A stretch of DNA of 64,000 nucleotides from Przewalskia tangutica (lineage: Eukaryota > Streptophyta > Magnoliopsida > Solanales > Solanaceae): assembly GCA_029844215.1 (NCBI GenBank), contig CM056736.1, forward strand, positions 17,855,501 through 17,919,500, given 5' to 3'. Both the position numbers and the translations under genes were made by a program. This document shows positions 23,007-35,106 of the stretch, in pieces. The notes under the pieces were generated by a model. The model made no database searches. It was not told the origin of the DNA and saw only the letters and a program-made list of their open reading frames with translations. How positions within the stretch are numbered: position 1 is the first letter of the stretch; the number at the start of each line of letters is the position of its first letter.

Positions 23007-24563
23007 ATGGAAATCATGCGCCAAATAGAAAGGCTCCGAAATATCACAAACCTGTCTATTAGCTTGAATGCACCACTCCCAGAGCAAGGGACAAATGCAA
23101 TCGTGTCACAGGCCCTTGAGCCTCCACTTCCCCAAAGCTCCCCGCAGAGGCCGCAACATACCAGCTCACACCAAAATGTCACTCGCCCGGTCAATTTGCA
23201 AGCCGACCTCCAAAATGATCCGTTTACTACATACATATCTCAACCTCCACCTACTTATATCTCCCCACTCAGCCCAAATTGCCAAGTCACCCAATACGAG
23301 CAGAGGACACGCATCACTAGTCCTAACAAACAATATGGGGGATTAGCACATCCGACCGAAAGCCAACCTTTTATTATGCATGCATCCTCTCAAAAGACAG
23401 ATCAATACAAGGAAGTGGAGCGGCAGACTCGAGCCAGAGCTGATGAAAATATGGCAAAAGAAATCTGTAGTTTGAAAGAGGCATTTAGAAGCATTCAGAT
23501 GAACAAGGGGGAGGCAGGTTTAGAATATGAAAACTTATGCATGCATCCCTACGTTGAATTACCTATGGGATACAAGGTGCCCAAATTTGACATGTTCGAT
23601 GGAAAGGGGAATCCTCGAGCTCATCTAAGGTCATATTGCGATACATTGATTGGAGTTGGAAAAAATCAAGCAATCATCATGAAGCTATTCATCAGGAGTC
23701 TTCGCGAGGCGTGGTGGTACACATGCCAAGACCACCGAAAATGGGGCGGTTGGAATGCCATGGCACAAGATTTCATGGATAGATTCAGATTCAACATCGA
23801 CATCGGATAGATTTTATCTTATGAAACTTGAAAAGAAATCCACGAAACTTTCGGGAATACGCCGCGAGGTGGCGGTCGAGAAAGTCCAACCTCGATGGCA
23901 GAGAGCGAAATTACCACCTTGTTCGTGCAGTCATTAAAAGACGCGACGTATTATGAAAGAATGATCAGTGTAATCGGGCGAAGTTTTGCAGAAGTCGTAA
24001 GAATGGGCGACTTCGTGGAAGAAGGCATTAAGACAGGCAGGATTACAAACCTGACAGCCCTACAAGCAACTAGCAGAGCAGTGCAGTCAAATTCCATCGG
24101 AGGTACCTCCCAGAGGAGAAGAGATGCATCACCCTCTATCATGGTCATTCAGGAGCATAGGCCAGAACAGCTTCCAGTGTATCAAAGCCCACCGCCTTCT
24201 TACCATAACCAAAACACTCAAAATCCACAGTCATATTATCAGCACTGCGCCACCCCATATCCTGTTTACCATACCCAACCAGCATACCCAAAATACTCAC
24301 CACAATCACGAAACCGCACACCAAACGGACCCAAACCCCGCATAGATGCCGAAAGAAAACCAACAAAAACCTATACACCTTTAGCCGAACCCATAGCCCA
24401 AGTGTATGAGAAGCTGAAAGCCGCAGGAATACTCCATCCAATTCCCAGAAATACCCCCAGGCCTACCTCCCGAGGGCACGATAAAACTAAACATTGTGCA
24501 TACCACTCCGGTGCAGAGGGACACGACATCGAAAGTTGCTATACACTCAAGGACAGAATATAG
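23007..24563 (+). pseudogene. Ogre/Tat-type gag of element C, broken
   Basis: The first frame (23007-23810) has a Pro-rich N-terminal half and a coiled segment. The capsid-like motif KFDMFDGKGNPRAHLRSYC follows, then FMDRFRFN near the stop at 23808-23810. Two frame changes around 23805 and 23850 lead to the second frame (23895-24563) with ITTLFVQSLKDATYYERM, a Pro/Tyr-rich linker and CAYHSGAEGHDIESCYTL, a zinc-knuckle-like motif near the end. A TAG at 24561-24563 is followed by a short in-frame extension. Gag would package the RNA; no pol follows. Confidence 0.85.
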
Positions 24564-24941
24564 GAGTTAATCGAAGGAGGAGTCATTCGGCTGAAAGATG
24601 CTCCTCTCAATGCAAACAATAACCTTCTTCCGGGTTATGAATATGCTCATGTGAACATGATAGCCGGAAATGAAGAAGACAGTCTGGAAGGGACTATTAT
24701 GCCAGCCCGTAAAGGGAAGAAAGTTGAATCATCAACCAACCGCCAGAGAAAAGGAGGTGCTCCTTGCCGGAGATTGTTTAACCATTGAATAAGTCATTCG
24801 TCTAGTTGTGTGCTGCAAGATATAATCCCGCTGAAGACTCGGTCATTGAAGACATAGAGCAAGAAGAAGTGGACTCGTGCCCCTGCCTTGGCCCGCCGAG
24901 TCCTGAAATAGTTAGTTTAATATATTTTGCCCTTTATATGT

Positions 24942-25320
24942 TATGAACTACGTCTTGACCTGATTCCCTCGGCGGGATACGTAGGCGGCCACATCGGCTT
25001 CGGTCCCGCATCATTTTAAAAATTATAAAAAAATCTTATTTTGCATTATGAACTACGTCTTGACCTGATTCCCTCGGCGGGATACGTAGGCGGCCACATC
25101 GGCTTCGGTCCCGCATCATTTTAAAAATTATAAAAAAATCTTATTTTGCATTTGGAACTACGTTCGACCTGATTCCCTTGGCGGATACGTAGGCGGCCAC
25201 ATCGGCCTCGGTCCCACCTTTTTAATTTCACCCAACTTCGCTTGTAATGAACTACGTCATGACCTGATTCCCTCATGGGGATACGTAGGCGGCCTAAATC
25301 GGCTTCGGTCACACCATTAG
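24942..25320 (+). repeat. Four repeats of ~105 bp with a conserved box, element C
   Basis: Units start with GAACTACGTC at 24945, 25050, 25155 and 25249. Each has ACCTGATTCCCT, then GGATACGTAGGCGGCC and ATCGGC.TCGGTC. Units 1 and 2 are nearly identical including their AT-rich spacer. Units 3 and 4 keep the box but have different spacers. I recall boxes like this in the 3' non-coding region of Tat/Ogre elements. Confidence 0.85.
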
Positions 25321-26229
25321 GAAACTTTCCCTTCGTTTTGAAAATAACAAGAATACACATAATATACAAAACAACCCCATTGAGACCCATTTTAGGCCAA
25401 ACACCCTTTGCGCATTCAAAACTGGGACAAAGTAGGAAACCAGGCAGGGGTTATGAGTCCAAACAAGGCAGACGTCCGAGCATCAAGAATCAAAACTACA
25501 AAGTCAATGCGAATCAACCACCCCCCCCTCAAACTCACAAATTTTCTTTGAGCGCAGGTCTTTCATATTAACAGAAGCAGAAAGTGCAATAGCCGAAGCA
25601 GAAAATACGGCTAGAAGTTTCTTCGCAGAAAGAAACAGCAGAGGCAGAGGATATGACAAAAATCCAAAATTCAAAGTCGCGATCGAAGCGAAGCGAGAAA
25701 AAGGCATCGACAATCAGCGGTCGAACTCGAATTACGCAGCGAGGCTAAGCGCGTCGGCGTGGGCATAAAGTCAAATTTGCAACCAACGCATCGCACGCAA
25801 CAAAGACATCATGGCAGTTCGTCAGTTGCAACATTTAGCATGTCCGTGCAAGGATAACATCTCAGTATTCACATCATCTGGCATATCAGGGACGACATCT
25901 TTACCCACATAACTGCATTTTCATATATTTATCATTTTGCTTTAACAGTTATACACTAATTTTTCTCAAGCTTAGCTTGCAGGAGCATTTATTCTACAGA
26001 GAAAGAACACGTCGAGCAAAGGCGTCGTCTCGACCAATGATCACAACACACTTTATCTCCGCAATAACATTATCTACGGTTCATCTATGCAACAATGATC
26101 GCTTCACGCCTATGCAACGACGTCCGCTTTCATTATGCCTGGCGGCTTCGTCAGCGGTTCATCTATCGGCGATGATCTGCATCACGTCTACGCAACGACG
26201 TCCCTTTCATTATGCTGTCTGGCAACGCC
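25321..26229 (+). other. Non-coding part of element C with imperfect repeats
   Basis: No protein domain seen. It contains GCAGAAA-rich stretches (25570-25650) and a CGTGCAAGGATAACATC segment near 25846. A motif of about 55 bases around TTTAACAGTTATACACTAA sits at 25932-25983 and recurs twice after the minisatellite. Two imperfect copies of a segment with CTATGCAACGACGTCC follow (near 26110 and 26190). Confidence 0.5.
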
Positions 26230-27055
26230 GTGATCACGTTCGAAAACGACGCCACGTCCGAAAACGACGCCACGTCCGAAAACGACGCCACGTCCGAAAA
26301 TGACGCAAAGTCCGAAAACGACGCCAAGTCCGAAAACGACGCCAAGTCCGAAAACGATGCCACGTCCGAAAACGACGCCACGTCCGAAAACGACGCCACG
26401 TCCGAAAATGACGCCACGCCCGAAAGCGACGCCACGTCCGAAAGCGACGCCACGTCCGAAAGCGACGCCACGTTCGAAAATGACGCCACGTTCGAAAAGG
26501 ACGCCACGTTCAAAAACGACGCCACGTCCGAAAACGACGCCACGTCCGAAAACGACGCCAAGTCCGAAAACGACGCCACGTCCGAAAACGACGCCACGAC
26601 GCCACGTCCGAAAACGACGCCACGTCCGAAAACGACGCCACGTCCGAAAACGACGTCAAGTCCGAAAACGACGCCAAGTCCGAAAACGACGCGAGTCGGC
26701 GACTCGAGTCGGCAGCGTCAGCGGCCGAGTCCGAAAACGACGCAGATTCCGAAAACGACGCCGAGTCCGAAAACGACGCCAATTCCGGAAACGACGTCAA
26801 GTCCGAAAACGACGCCAAGTCCGAAAACGACGCCAAAGTCCGAAAACGACGCAGATTCCGAAAACGACGCCAAGTCCGAAAACGACGCCAAAGTTCGAAA
26901 ACGACGCCGAGTTCGAAAACGACGCCAAGTCCGAAAACGACGCCGAGTCCAAAAACGACGCCAAATCCGAAAACGACGCCAAGTCCGGAAACGACACCAA
27001 AGTCCGAAAATGACGCCAAGTCCGAAAACGACGCCAAGTCCGAAACGATGCCCCG
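26230..27055. repeat. 18-bp minisatellite of element C, ~45 units
   Basis: The unit GAAAACGACGCCACGTCC and variants (AAGTCC, GAGTCC, AGATTCC) repeat over about 820 bases. Interruptions are an 8-base phase slip near 26595 and a non-repeat insert at 26692-26725. Because 18 is a multiple of 3 and the unit has almost no stops, long frames appear on both strands, giving ENDATS-, RPKTTP- and VASFSD-type peptide repeats. These are by-products. Variant units are clustered (ACGTCC forms first, AAGTCC forms later), which shows regional homogenisation. Confidence 0.93.
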
Positions 27056-27892
27056 CCCAAAGACGACATCATCAACATATCACATCTACGCAAAGACACT
27101 TTCTCTACTCTCAGAATTGCACTTATTATATATTCATGCTTTTGTCTTAGCAGTTACGCACTAACTTTTTCTTGAGCTTTAGTCTACAGGGCTTCAATCT
27201 AAAAAGACAGTCGCAGCAAGGACAACATATCCGCATTCACAATCGCAACACGTCCGTGCAAGGGGCGAAATCACAACATCGCATCAACACAACAGTCATC
27301 ACATTTTTGCAGGATAACATTTTCTACTCACAGTTACATTGCTTTTAAAATTATGCATCATCATTTTGCCTTAACAGTTATGCACTAACCGTTTGTTTAA
27401 GTCTTAGCATACAGGAACAGGAGCACAACGTGGAACTACCTCTTACGGCGAACCGAAGCAATTTGTACCTCGAATGTCGATCCGCTCTCCGATCCTCGCA
27501 ACACCATTGGTGTCATCATAATTCGACATCGGAATAAATTTTAAATCCGCGTTATCCTTGGTTTAATTTTTTCTATTATCACGAACGGTGTCGTCATAAT
27601 TCGACACTAGGACAAATTTTAAATCGCTCGCTTTGGTTTTAATTTTCTAGCGTTACAAAACCGGTGTCATCATAATTCGACATCGGACAAATTTTGAGTC
27701 GCATCACCCGCCTTGGTGTTTTACCATGGTAGCCAGCGTCGTCATAACTCGACAACGAGACAAAATTTTGAATTTGCGTCACCTCGCCTTAATCGCCCAA
27801 CATTTTTAATTCTAAGGATCGAGACAAAATTGGCTTTAAGTCAACGCGTCTTTGTCAGAAGATTCTTCCATCATCTCCATACAAAGAGGACA
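27056..27892 (+). other. 3' non-coding region of element C with short repeats and polypurine tract
   Basis: Two more copies of the ~55-base AGCAGTTACGCACTAAC-type motif lie at about 27138-27190 and 27361-27418. Four copies of a ~75-base unit with GTCATCATAATTCGACATCGG and ACAAATTTT start near 27509, 27586, 27661 and 27735. The tract ACAAAGAGGACA directly before 27893 is the likely polypurine tract. No gene. Confidence 0.65.
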
Positions 27893-28495
27893 TGTTGACA
27901 CGATTTTGTCTCATCTTTACTGAACATTTCATTGAGATCGTCCTTTTATCCCCAATTAATTTTACTATGCTTCTCAGTCTTGAAAATCGTCAAAAAATAA
28001 GTAGTTTTAATATTCTTCCCTAATTATCGCATAATTTTACAAATATCGAGTATTACATTTTTTTTATAATTAAAATATAAGCAAAACAATTTTAATATCT
28101 CGTCGTCGGGTATTGATGATCGATTTTCTCTTAATATGTTCTTCAATTACTAAATTAATCATTTTTTATGAATATTATATTCAAAATTAAACACATGTAT
28201 TAAATCTTTTGTATCGTGTTTTATGCGTGTGCATTTTTTAAATTAATTAAGTTGAAGGAAGCATATTTTAATTAATTGGGAGATTTGGACTAATTATCTA
28301 TTAATCTCCCAACATTAAAACACCTAGATTTTCTACCCAATCCTCCTCCCTTTAAAAACCAGCCCAATTACCCTCCCCTTTAATTTTCGGCCAAGCCGCA
28401 CATGACCCGGCTCCGCGCCCAATATTTTACCCATGAGCCCACTCGCAATCCCTTTATTTTCCCCATCACCAGCAGTCCACATATCTGGAACCCAC
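27893..28495 (+). repeat. 3' LTR of element C, first part
   Basis: 603 bases starting TGTTGACACGATTTTGTC and matching 18497 onward. It is interrupted after CCCAC by solo LTR D and continues at 32152. Confidence 0.92.
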
Positions 28496-31400
28496 TGTCG
28501 CGCCCTTTTCCGACCGCGACATTTATTTTCTAAACTCCTGCTTAGAAAAGCAATGTTAGAAAATAAATAAAAGTGCTAAATGTTAAAAGTGCAAACAAAT
28601 ATTAAAGTGCTAAAAATGCAAAAGTGCTAGAAATGCAAAAGTGCTTAAAATGCTAAAAAATGCTAAAAAATGCTAAGGGTTCGCGGGAGTCGCCACCTAA
28701 TTAGTTTGGGTGAATTAGGACACCTAAATGTCAACTTAGGTTAAAGTCAACACTAACTCCATTTAATGGTCTGCTAAACTTAATGAGGTTCTGGGTGAGG
28801 GTTCTTTATTAATCTAGAGGGAAGGGGTTAGGCACCCTCTAAGATCCGCTAACTTGTGGTTGTCCTGCCAAACCTAGGGTAATTATTATGTTTAAGAAAT
28901 GCAAAATAAAGGCTCTTCCTGCTTAATAAATTTCAGCCACGACTTTTCATAAAATGACTGTTTAGAAATATTGTTAGGAGGTAAATAATAAACGCTAAAA
29001 TGTTAAAAGTGCTTAAAAGGTGCTAGAATATTAAAGTGCTAAAATGTTAAAGTTAAAAGGGTGCTAAAATGTAAAAGGGTGCTAAAAGTGTAAAGTATAA
29101 AAAGGGCAAAGGTGTTATAAATAAAAGAGTCAAATGCTAAATGTTTAGAAGTGCTTAAAATACTAAAGGTTGCTGAAAGGTATTAAATGCTAGAAGGGTG
29201 CTAAGGGGCGCTAGAAATGCTAAAGAATGCTAAGAGGGTGCTTTATGGACTAATTATGTGTGCATGCAAAGGTTATTTATAGACTAATTATGTGTCCTGC
29301 TAGCTAAATTAATCTTGCTTAACCTACGGGTAGTATAAAAATGTTTAAGATGATTTTTTGAGAGTTTAGGAGAAAAATGTTTATGGATTTAACAAATTGT
29401 TGGTTTTATGATGCAAGTTAGATTATTTTGACAAATTTAGACATGCATGACAATCTCAAAAAGCAAGTAAGTTAAGCGATGAACTTTAAATTACCTTTAT
29501 ATGTTTAAAGACCTAATTGCTAGAATTTCTCCTATTAATTACAAAATTAGGTAATAAAATTACAATAAACAAATAAAGGCATTAAATGAGACAAAAAAAA
29601 GTTAAGAGAGTGAAGGGATTGGAGCGGATGACCCCGTCTTATTTGTTTATCTAGGAGTTTCTGAAGCGGGAATGCGAATGCGGGTGCACATAGACGCGGT
29701 TTGCCATTTGCAGCGGCTCGCGATGAGTCTCGCCGTGAGACTCTTTATTTTGCTCCGGTGCGTTTCATGTAGAAATAAAGAAGAGGATAAAGATTAGTAT
29801 GCACTCCAAATAATATAGGATATGAATAATAGAAGAAACACTAAACACTGGCATATGTTTATAATGTGTGCTGATCCTGCCGACCCAAAACAATCCATCT
29901 TTGTTTAACCAGCATGCAGTTCATTTAAACAACATGTCTCTGTGAGCATTATTTTCCAGATTTCAAGAAAACTATACTCAATATACCGCAGGCGGGAGGA
30001 GCGAGCAATGAATGGCCCGACCAAAGTTCGGTTATAGAAAAACAAGGCTATCCAAGATGCCTAAAGAGTAGACTGATAACATTACGGACTATCAACCCAT
30101 CTATCTATGTTTTAATTTAGCGATCGGGCGAGTGAGAAAGCAATTACAAGGAGTAGGCTGCCTATGCAAACAAATCACTTTAACTAGGTGTGAATCCCAT
30201 GAGCAGTTCAGCAAATAAGAGATAACAGACCTGATGTTAACATATTCCAATTTTCAATAAGACAATATGCACACGAGCATCGTATGGCCAAATATTGAAG
30301 CTAAGTAGGTTATCAAGGATCATATTCAAACTATGTTATCCTGAACCAGCATATTAGATGTAAAATAGGCTACAAGCATTTTGGACAAACACTAATAGGT
30401 CTAGGTAAAGTTTACATCATTTTAAATCAACATGAATACTCAGTCATAAGCTAACACATGAAGCTACAGTGCTTAAGCTGATCAGTTATGAGCTTCTGAT
30501 TCCAATAAATAGATCACCAGCAATTCATTATCTTAGATTCAGAACAAATGATCATTTTAAAACACTTGGACTACCAAATTAACTAATCGCGACATGAAGA
30601 ATCCAACTAAGAAAACCAATCTGATTTATATAGGCCAAGCAAACAGATTAATACAATTAACATCGATTAAATTCGTGATAAACCCACATAGCACAGAAAT
30701 CTAATGAATACGAGAGGAGTTCGATTTTACCTTCTCAGAGCGTGGCAGGCGTATCAAGTCGTCGGTCCAATCGACGGGTTTGGGTTTGCGATGCGAATGA
30801 AAGGGCGAGTTCGTTTCTTTGGTCCTTTTTCTGATCGAGCTCGTCTATGCTGCGACTATGTGTGTGTTCTTTAGCCGCTAAGGGTGTCAGATGCCTTACG
30901 AGTTCCGACTATGGCTAAGGGTTCTAAACTCGCTCAAGGTCCCCGTCGATGCTATGGGTACCCTCCCTAGCTCTGTATTGTCGTCTGACTCTGACCTATG
31001 TTCGACACTGCTGCTCCGGGTGTTGTTGCCCTAAATTGCTATGTTGCTATTGGACTCATTGAACCACCGCTTTACTGTTCACCCCTTGGCCCGATGCCTT
31101 TGCATGTGCTTATATAGCCCCATTTGGGTTCCAAGTTAGGTAGGCAATTAGGGCTGATTCTGGGCTTGATTTCGAAAAGATTTGGGTAGATTCGATTGAT
31201 AATTGGGTGCTGGTTTATGGTAAGAAATCATTGGCTGGGTGTGTGTGGGTAGGAAAAGGAAAGTCGCCGGATTTTCCACCCTGAAAATCCGGCGAGACTC
31301 GCGGCTAGAGGGCAGAGGAGTGTGCGGCGGTTCTCTTTTCTAGGGTTTCGTTTACATTTCTGAAGATCAAGTCAGGGTCTCCAGAGGGCTTGAGGGAGAT

Positions 31401-32151
31401 AAGGGGAAATAAAGGTTTGGGCGGTTTGGGCCTTGCGTGTAAATGGGTTGTGCGGTTATAAATGGGGGTGTTGAAATTTGGAAAGGAGAAGTGGGCTGGG
31501 TAGTTATTTAATTAGGGGGAGTTAATTTTAGGTGCTATTTAATTAGTGTTAAATTAATAACATAAATTGTGCTTATATTATTTAGGTGCTTTATTAAAAT
31601 TATTACAAGAATAAAATGGGCGTGCTATTTAATTAATGCTTAATACTTTAGAATGCGGCGCTATTAAAATCTTATTATTGTGCATTATTGCGATGTTAAA
31701 TTAAAATTAAAATTGAGTTTAGATTAAATTACTTAAATGCTAAATGCAAGTGTGATGTTTAAAGCTTTTATAGATGCGACGCTATTAGATGCATGTATTA
31801 GATTAAAATTGATTTTAAATGATTATGAAATTATCCTGCGTATTAATAAATGCGGCTATGCTTCTTGACGCGACGTCGTTGCTAAATTATTTATTTTATG
31901 TATTTATTATTAATTAAGAATCGTTTGATAGAACTTAAAATTAATAAATGCGAGCGCGGGACTCTAAGTGCTTAAAACTCTACGTAAGATGCGACGTCAT
32001 TATTAAATTGTTTATTTATGCATGTATTTATGTTTTATCGCTGCATTTTATTATAAAAAATCATAAAAATTATTTTACAAAATTAGCCTAATTTTATAGT
32101 TAATGACTGGACGGGAGGGTCAAAATTGGGTGTCAAAATTGGGTGTCAACA
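28496..32151 (-). mobile_element. Antisense Ogre/Tat-type solo LTR (D)
   Basis: 3656 bases flanked by CCCAC on both sides (28491-28495 and 32152-32156). Read on the minus strand it starts TGTTGACACCCAATTTTGAC, like element C, and ends GGGCGCGACA. It has a minus-strand TATA box (TATATAAG at 31109-31116), a GAGTCTC/GAGACTC hairpin at 29725-29743 and the segment with CCACAAGTTAGCGG and AATAA near 28800-28880. No second LTR, PBS or coding region lies inside, so it is a solo LTR left by LTR-LTR recombination. A run of AAGTGCTAAAATG repeats lies at 28565-29240. No gene. Confidence 0.85.
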
Positions 32152-35106
32152 CCCACATCCCTTCACCTTCATTTCCCAGCCCCCATCCCTGTCGATAAAA
32201 CCCATAAAACAAAACAAACAAAAAAAAAACTAAAAGAAAATCCTTTCACCTTCACCCCTGTCGCCACAGACCCTCCCCATACCTCTGCCCTGACACCACC
32301 ACACCCTCTGCCCCTGAAACCTGCACAACCCATACCCTTATCTCCCCCAAAATCCGCGATTTGAACCAACGAATCGTCCAAAAAATCAGACCTCTAACAG
32401 CTATTTTTCGAATTCAAACTCAGTTTTTGCCTATAAAAAACCCCTTCATTCTTCATTAAAGGGGGGTCCGAATTTGATAATTTATCTGGTATATCATCTT
32501 TTGTTCTTCGTTTTTTTTCTTCTTGCGTTTAGGGTCTAATTTTCTACTCTTTAATTTTGCATATCATCTTTTGTTGGAGGTTTCGATTCGTGAGTAAAAG
32601 AAGGATCGAAAAAATCTGGTCTTAGAAGTCAAGAACAAAAATTCAGTTTTTACTACTTTGAAAGAATCGCAAGAAATCATAAAAAGAAAATCTTCCCTTT
32701 TTACTCTCAGTTCGGTTTCGAATCCAGAAAATCGCAACATCTCTAAACTTCTATACTTTCTTATCGCATAAACAAAAAACAAAACACCTCCGAGCAAAAT
32801 CGACGAGTCGAGACGAAGCCTCGGTCATTTGCGGAGAAGGTAACTCACTTCTTTTATGTTCTTAAGTTATTTTTAGTTATCCAAGGTGCATTATGTGGTC
32901 GATATGATTTGATTATGTGTTGGTTAATTTTTGAAACTGTTTAACTCGGTTCAAATCATGTTTAAATAAATGTTAAGTGTTACTGGAGTTTATTAGGTTA
33001 GTTATTATGTACGTCGGCTATACTTCGGCTATTTTGAGTCCTTAAGTGCATTTATCAAGTGTCGCTCACTGTTGTCGGGATGATATTACCGTCTATTGGA
33101 TTTAGTTTATGGGGGGTGTTTCACTGCTGATTTTAGCTTTGTTTTCAGACTGGTTCTGGACTGATTTTTAGCCATTTCGGCTACTGATTTCGACTATTTT
33201 TTGGCTTGATTTTTGGCCTTGTTGTTGCTGGTTTTCTGACTGATTTTCTTGCTATTTTGCTACTGGTTTGTGACTGTTTTTGGCAGATTTTGAACTAGTT
33301 TTGGTCCCCTTTTTACTGCTGGTTTTTGGCTATTTTTCGCTATTGGTTTGGCCTATTTTTCTACTGATGTTAAGGTTATATTAGTCATATATAAATACTG
33401 GAAGAGTCTATGATGTGTGTTTGTAGTAGATTAGCTATTTAAATTAGTTTGGACTCCCTAAACATGATTAGTTTGTTGTAGTTGATAACATGTATACTAA
33501 AAATGTATTCCTACGATCTAAGTGATAAATCTGTGGAGTTAGTTAACTGCACGTATGTTGTTTAGTTATCTATGATTAAGAAATGATCTAAGGACAAATT
33601 GTTACTATTTTATATGTTTAGTTAATTTAATTGGTTACTCTGCTTGGCTATTAGAGTGTGTTGTTTGTGTTTGAATATGATACTACAAGTCATATGAGAT
33701 CAATACATGTTTGAAAGAGCTGTAGTTGGGTAAATTGCTTTCATAATATTTAGTTGAATGTGGTTGATTAGGTAAAATATATTATGTGATGAAATGTTGG
33801 TGTGTTATCTCTTTAGTGATAGAAATTATGATATAGGATCAGTTAAGTCTCAAATAGGATTAGAGTGGCTGTGACGTCAATTTATGAAGTCTTGAAATGT
33901 GTTGAGCTGATTGTCTGATGTGTTAGGTTTATATTTGAGAATCATCTGATATAATATTGTTCTCGGTAGCTACCATGAGTTGGTTGGGTTGTTATCGTAT
34001 TATGTGTTAACCTCGTACTGTGAATGTGCTTTCTAGACTTAAATATGCAAACATTTTCCTGTTCTCTTTCCTTTTCATGTTATCTATGTTGTGTAGCAAA
34101 CCGCAAACCTGAGGGCCAATAACATATTACCTTTCATGAATTATTTATTTATATTTTCTTATGTGTGTATTTTCATTTCATTCCTTGTCTTGCCAACTAT
34201 CAAATTAAATTCTACTAATCCCTATCTTTTCATTCTTTTACATGAAATACATTGGGGAGCAACACGAGTCTCGCTACGAGACTCGCCACATCCGTATCAA
34301 CATTCCCTGCATTTTTTGGTCCCGGGACTTCCAAACAAATAGGACGGAATGATATCGTCATCCGTTCTAGAGCCGCTGTTTTTTAATTCTTTAATTACAT
34401 TTATTTTATATTGTTGTAATTTAATTTATTGCACTTATATAATTATTGAATTGCTTAGAATAGTTAGTCCTAGAATTAATAGATTGGAAAGGGTAGAATT
34501 AAAATCGGAAATCGCTAGTTTAACTTATTTTAGGCCCGTCATCCATATTTCCAAAACGGTAGTTTTATTTATTTAGGCTCGTCGACTATATTTTCAAAAC
34601 ACTAGTTTATTTTATACTATATCTACTTTGGCATAAAATAAAATCATGTTCTATCAAAACTAAATTCTCATAATCATTTTGTCATGCTTTATCAAAAAAA
34701 CTAAATATATGTCATTTTACACAAAACTGCTTTATGTATATTTTTAAACGCATCTTTTAAAATTAACTCTTTGCAACATCCTTTTATTAAAACCGCATAT
34801 ATTCAAAACATGCATTTTTCTCTAACATAATAATTAACCCTAGGTTTGAACGGACAGCCGCAAGTTAGCGGATCCTTTAGGGTGCCTAACCCCTTCCCTT
34901 TAGGATAATAAAGAGCCCTTACCTAGAATCTCACATAGCTTTTGCAGACCTTCAAATGGAGATCATTCGTAGTATTTTATGCTACATTTTCAGTGTCCTA
35001 ATTCACTATAATAATTAGGTGGCGACTCCTTAAAATGCATTTAGGAATCCAACCATATGTAGCATGTAGTCTCGTTTCTGACTCGCGGTTGAAATTGGGC
35101 GTTACA
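32152..35106 (+). repeat. 3' LTR of element C, second part
   Basis: It continues the LTR after D. The summed length (603 + 2950 without the duplicated CCCAC) equals the 5' LTR. It contains the TATA/hairpin at 32431-32464 and the CGAGTCTCG hairpin at 34265-34285, and ends GGGCGTTACA at 35106 before the ATTAT duplication. Confidence 0.92.

Larger units (their letters stand above)
18497..35106 (+). mobile_element. Ogre/Tat-type element C (gag only, no pol), with D nested inside
   Basis: Ends are TGTTGACACC and GGGCGTTACA, and the 5-bp duplication ATTAT lies at 18492-18496 and 35107-35111. The LTRs are 3553 bp each once the insertion D is removed, so the lengths agree exactly. The PBS TGGCGACTCCACTGGGGA and the gag are of the Ogre/Tat type. 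No protease, reverse transcriptase, RNase H or integrase is recognisable between gag and the 3' LTR. That space is filled with repeats. This fits the non-autonomous gag-only class of large LTR elements (TR-GAG). Confidence 0.9.

Noticed and set aside
26163..27150. Long frames of up to 312 codons as a repeat protein gene
   Set aside because: They arise from an 18-bp minisatellite with few stops in several frames. They lie in the 3' non-coding region of element C, and the phase slips in the array.
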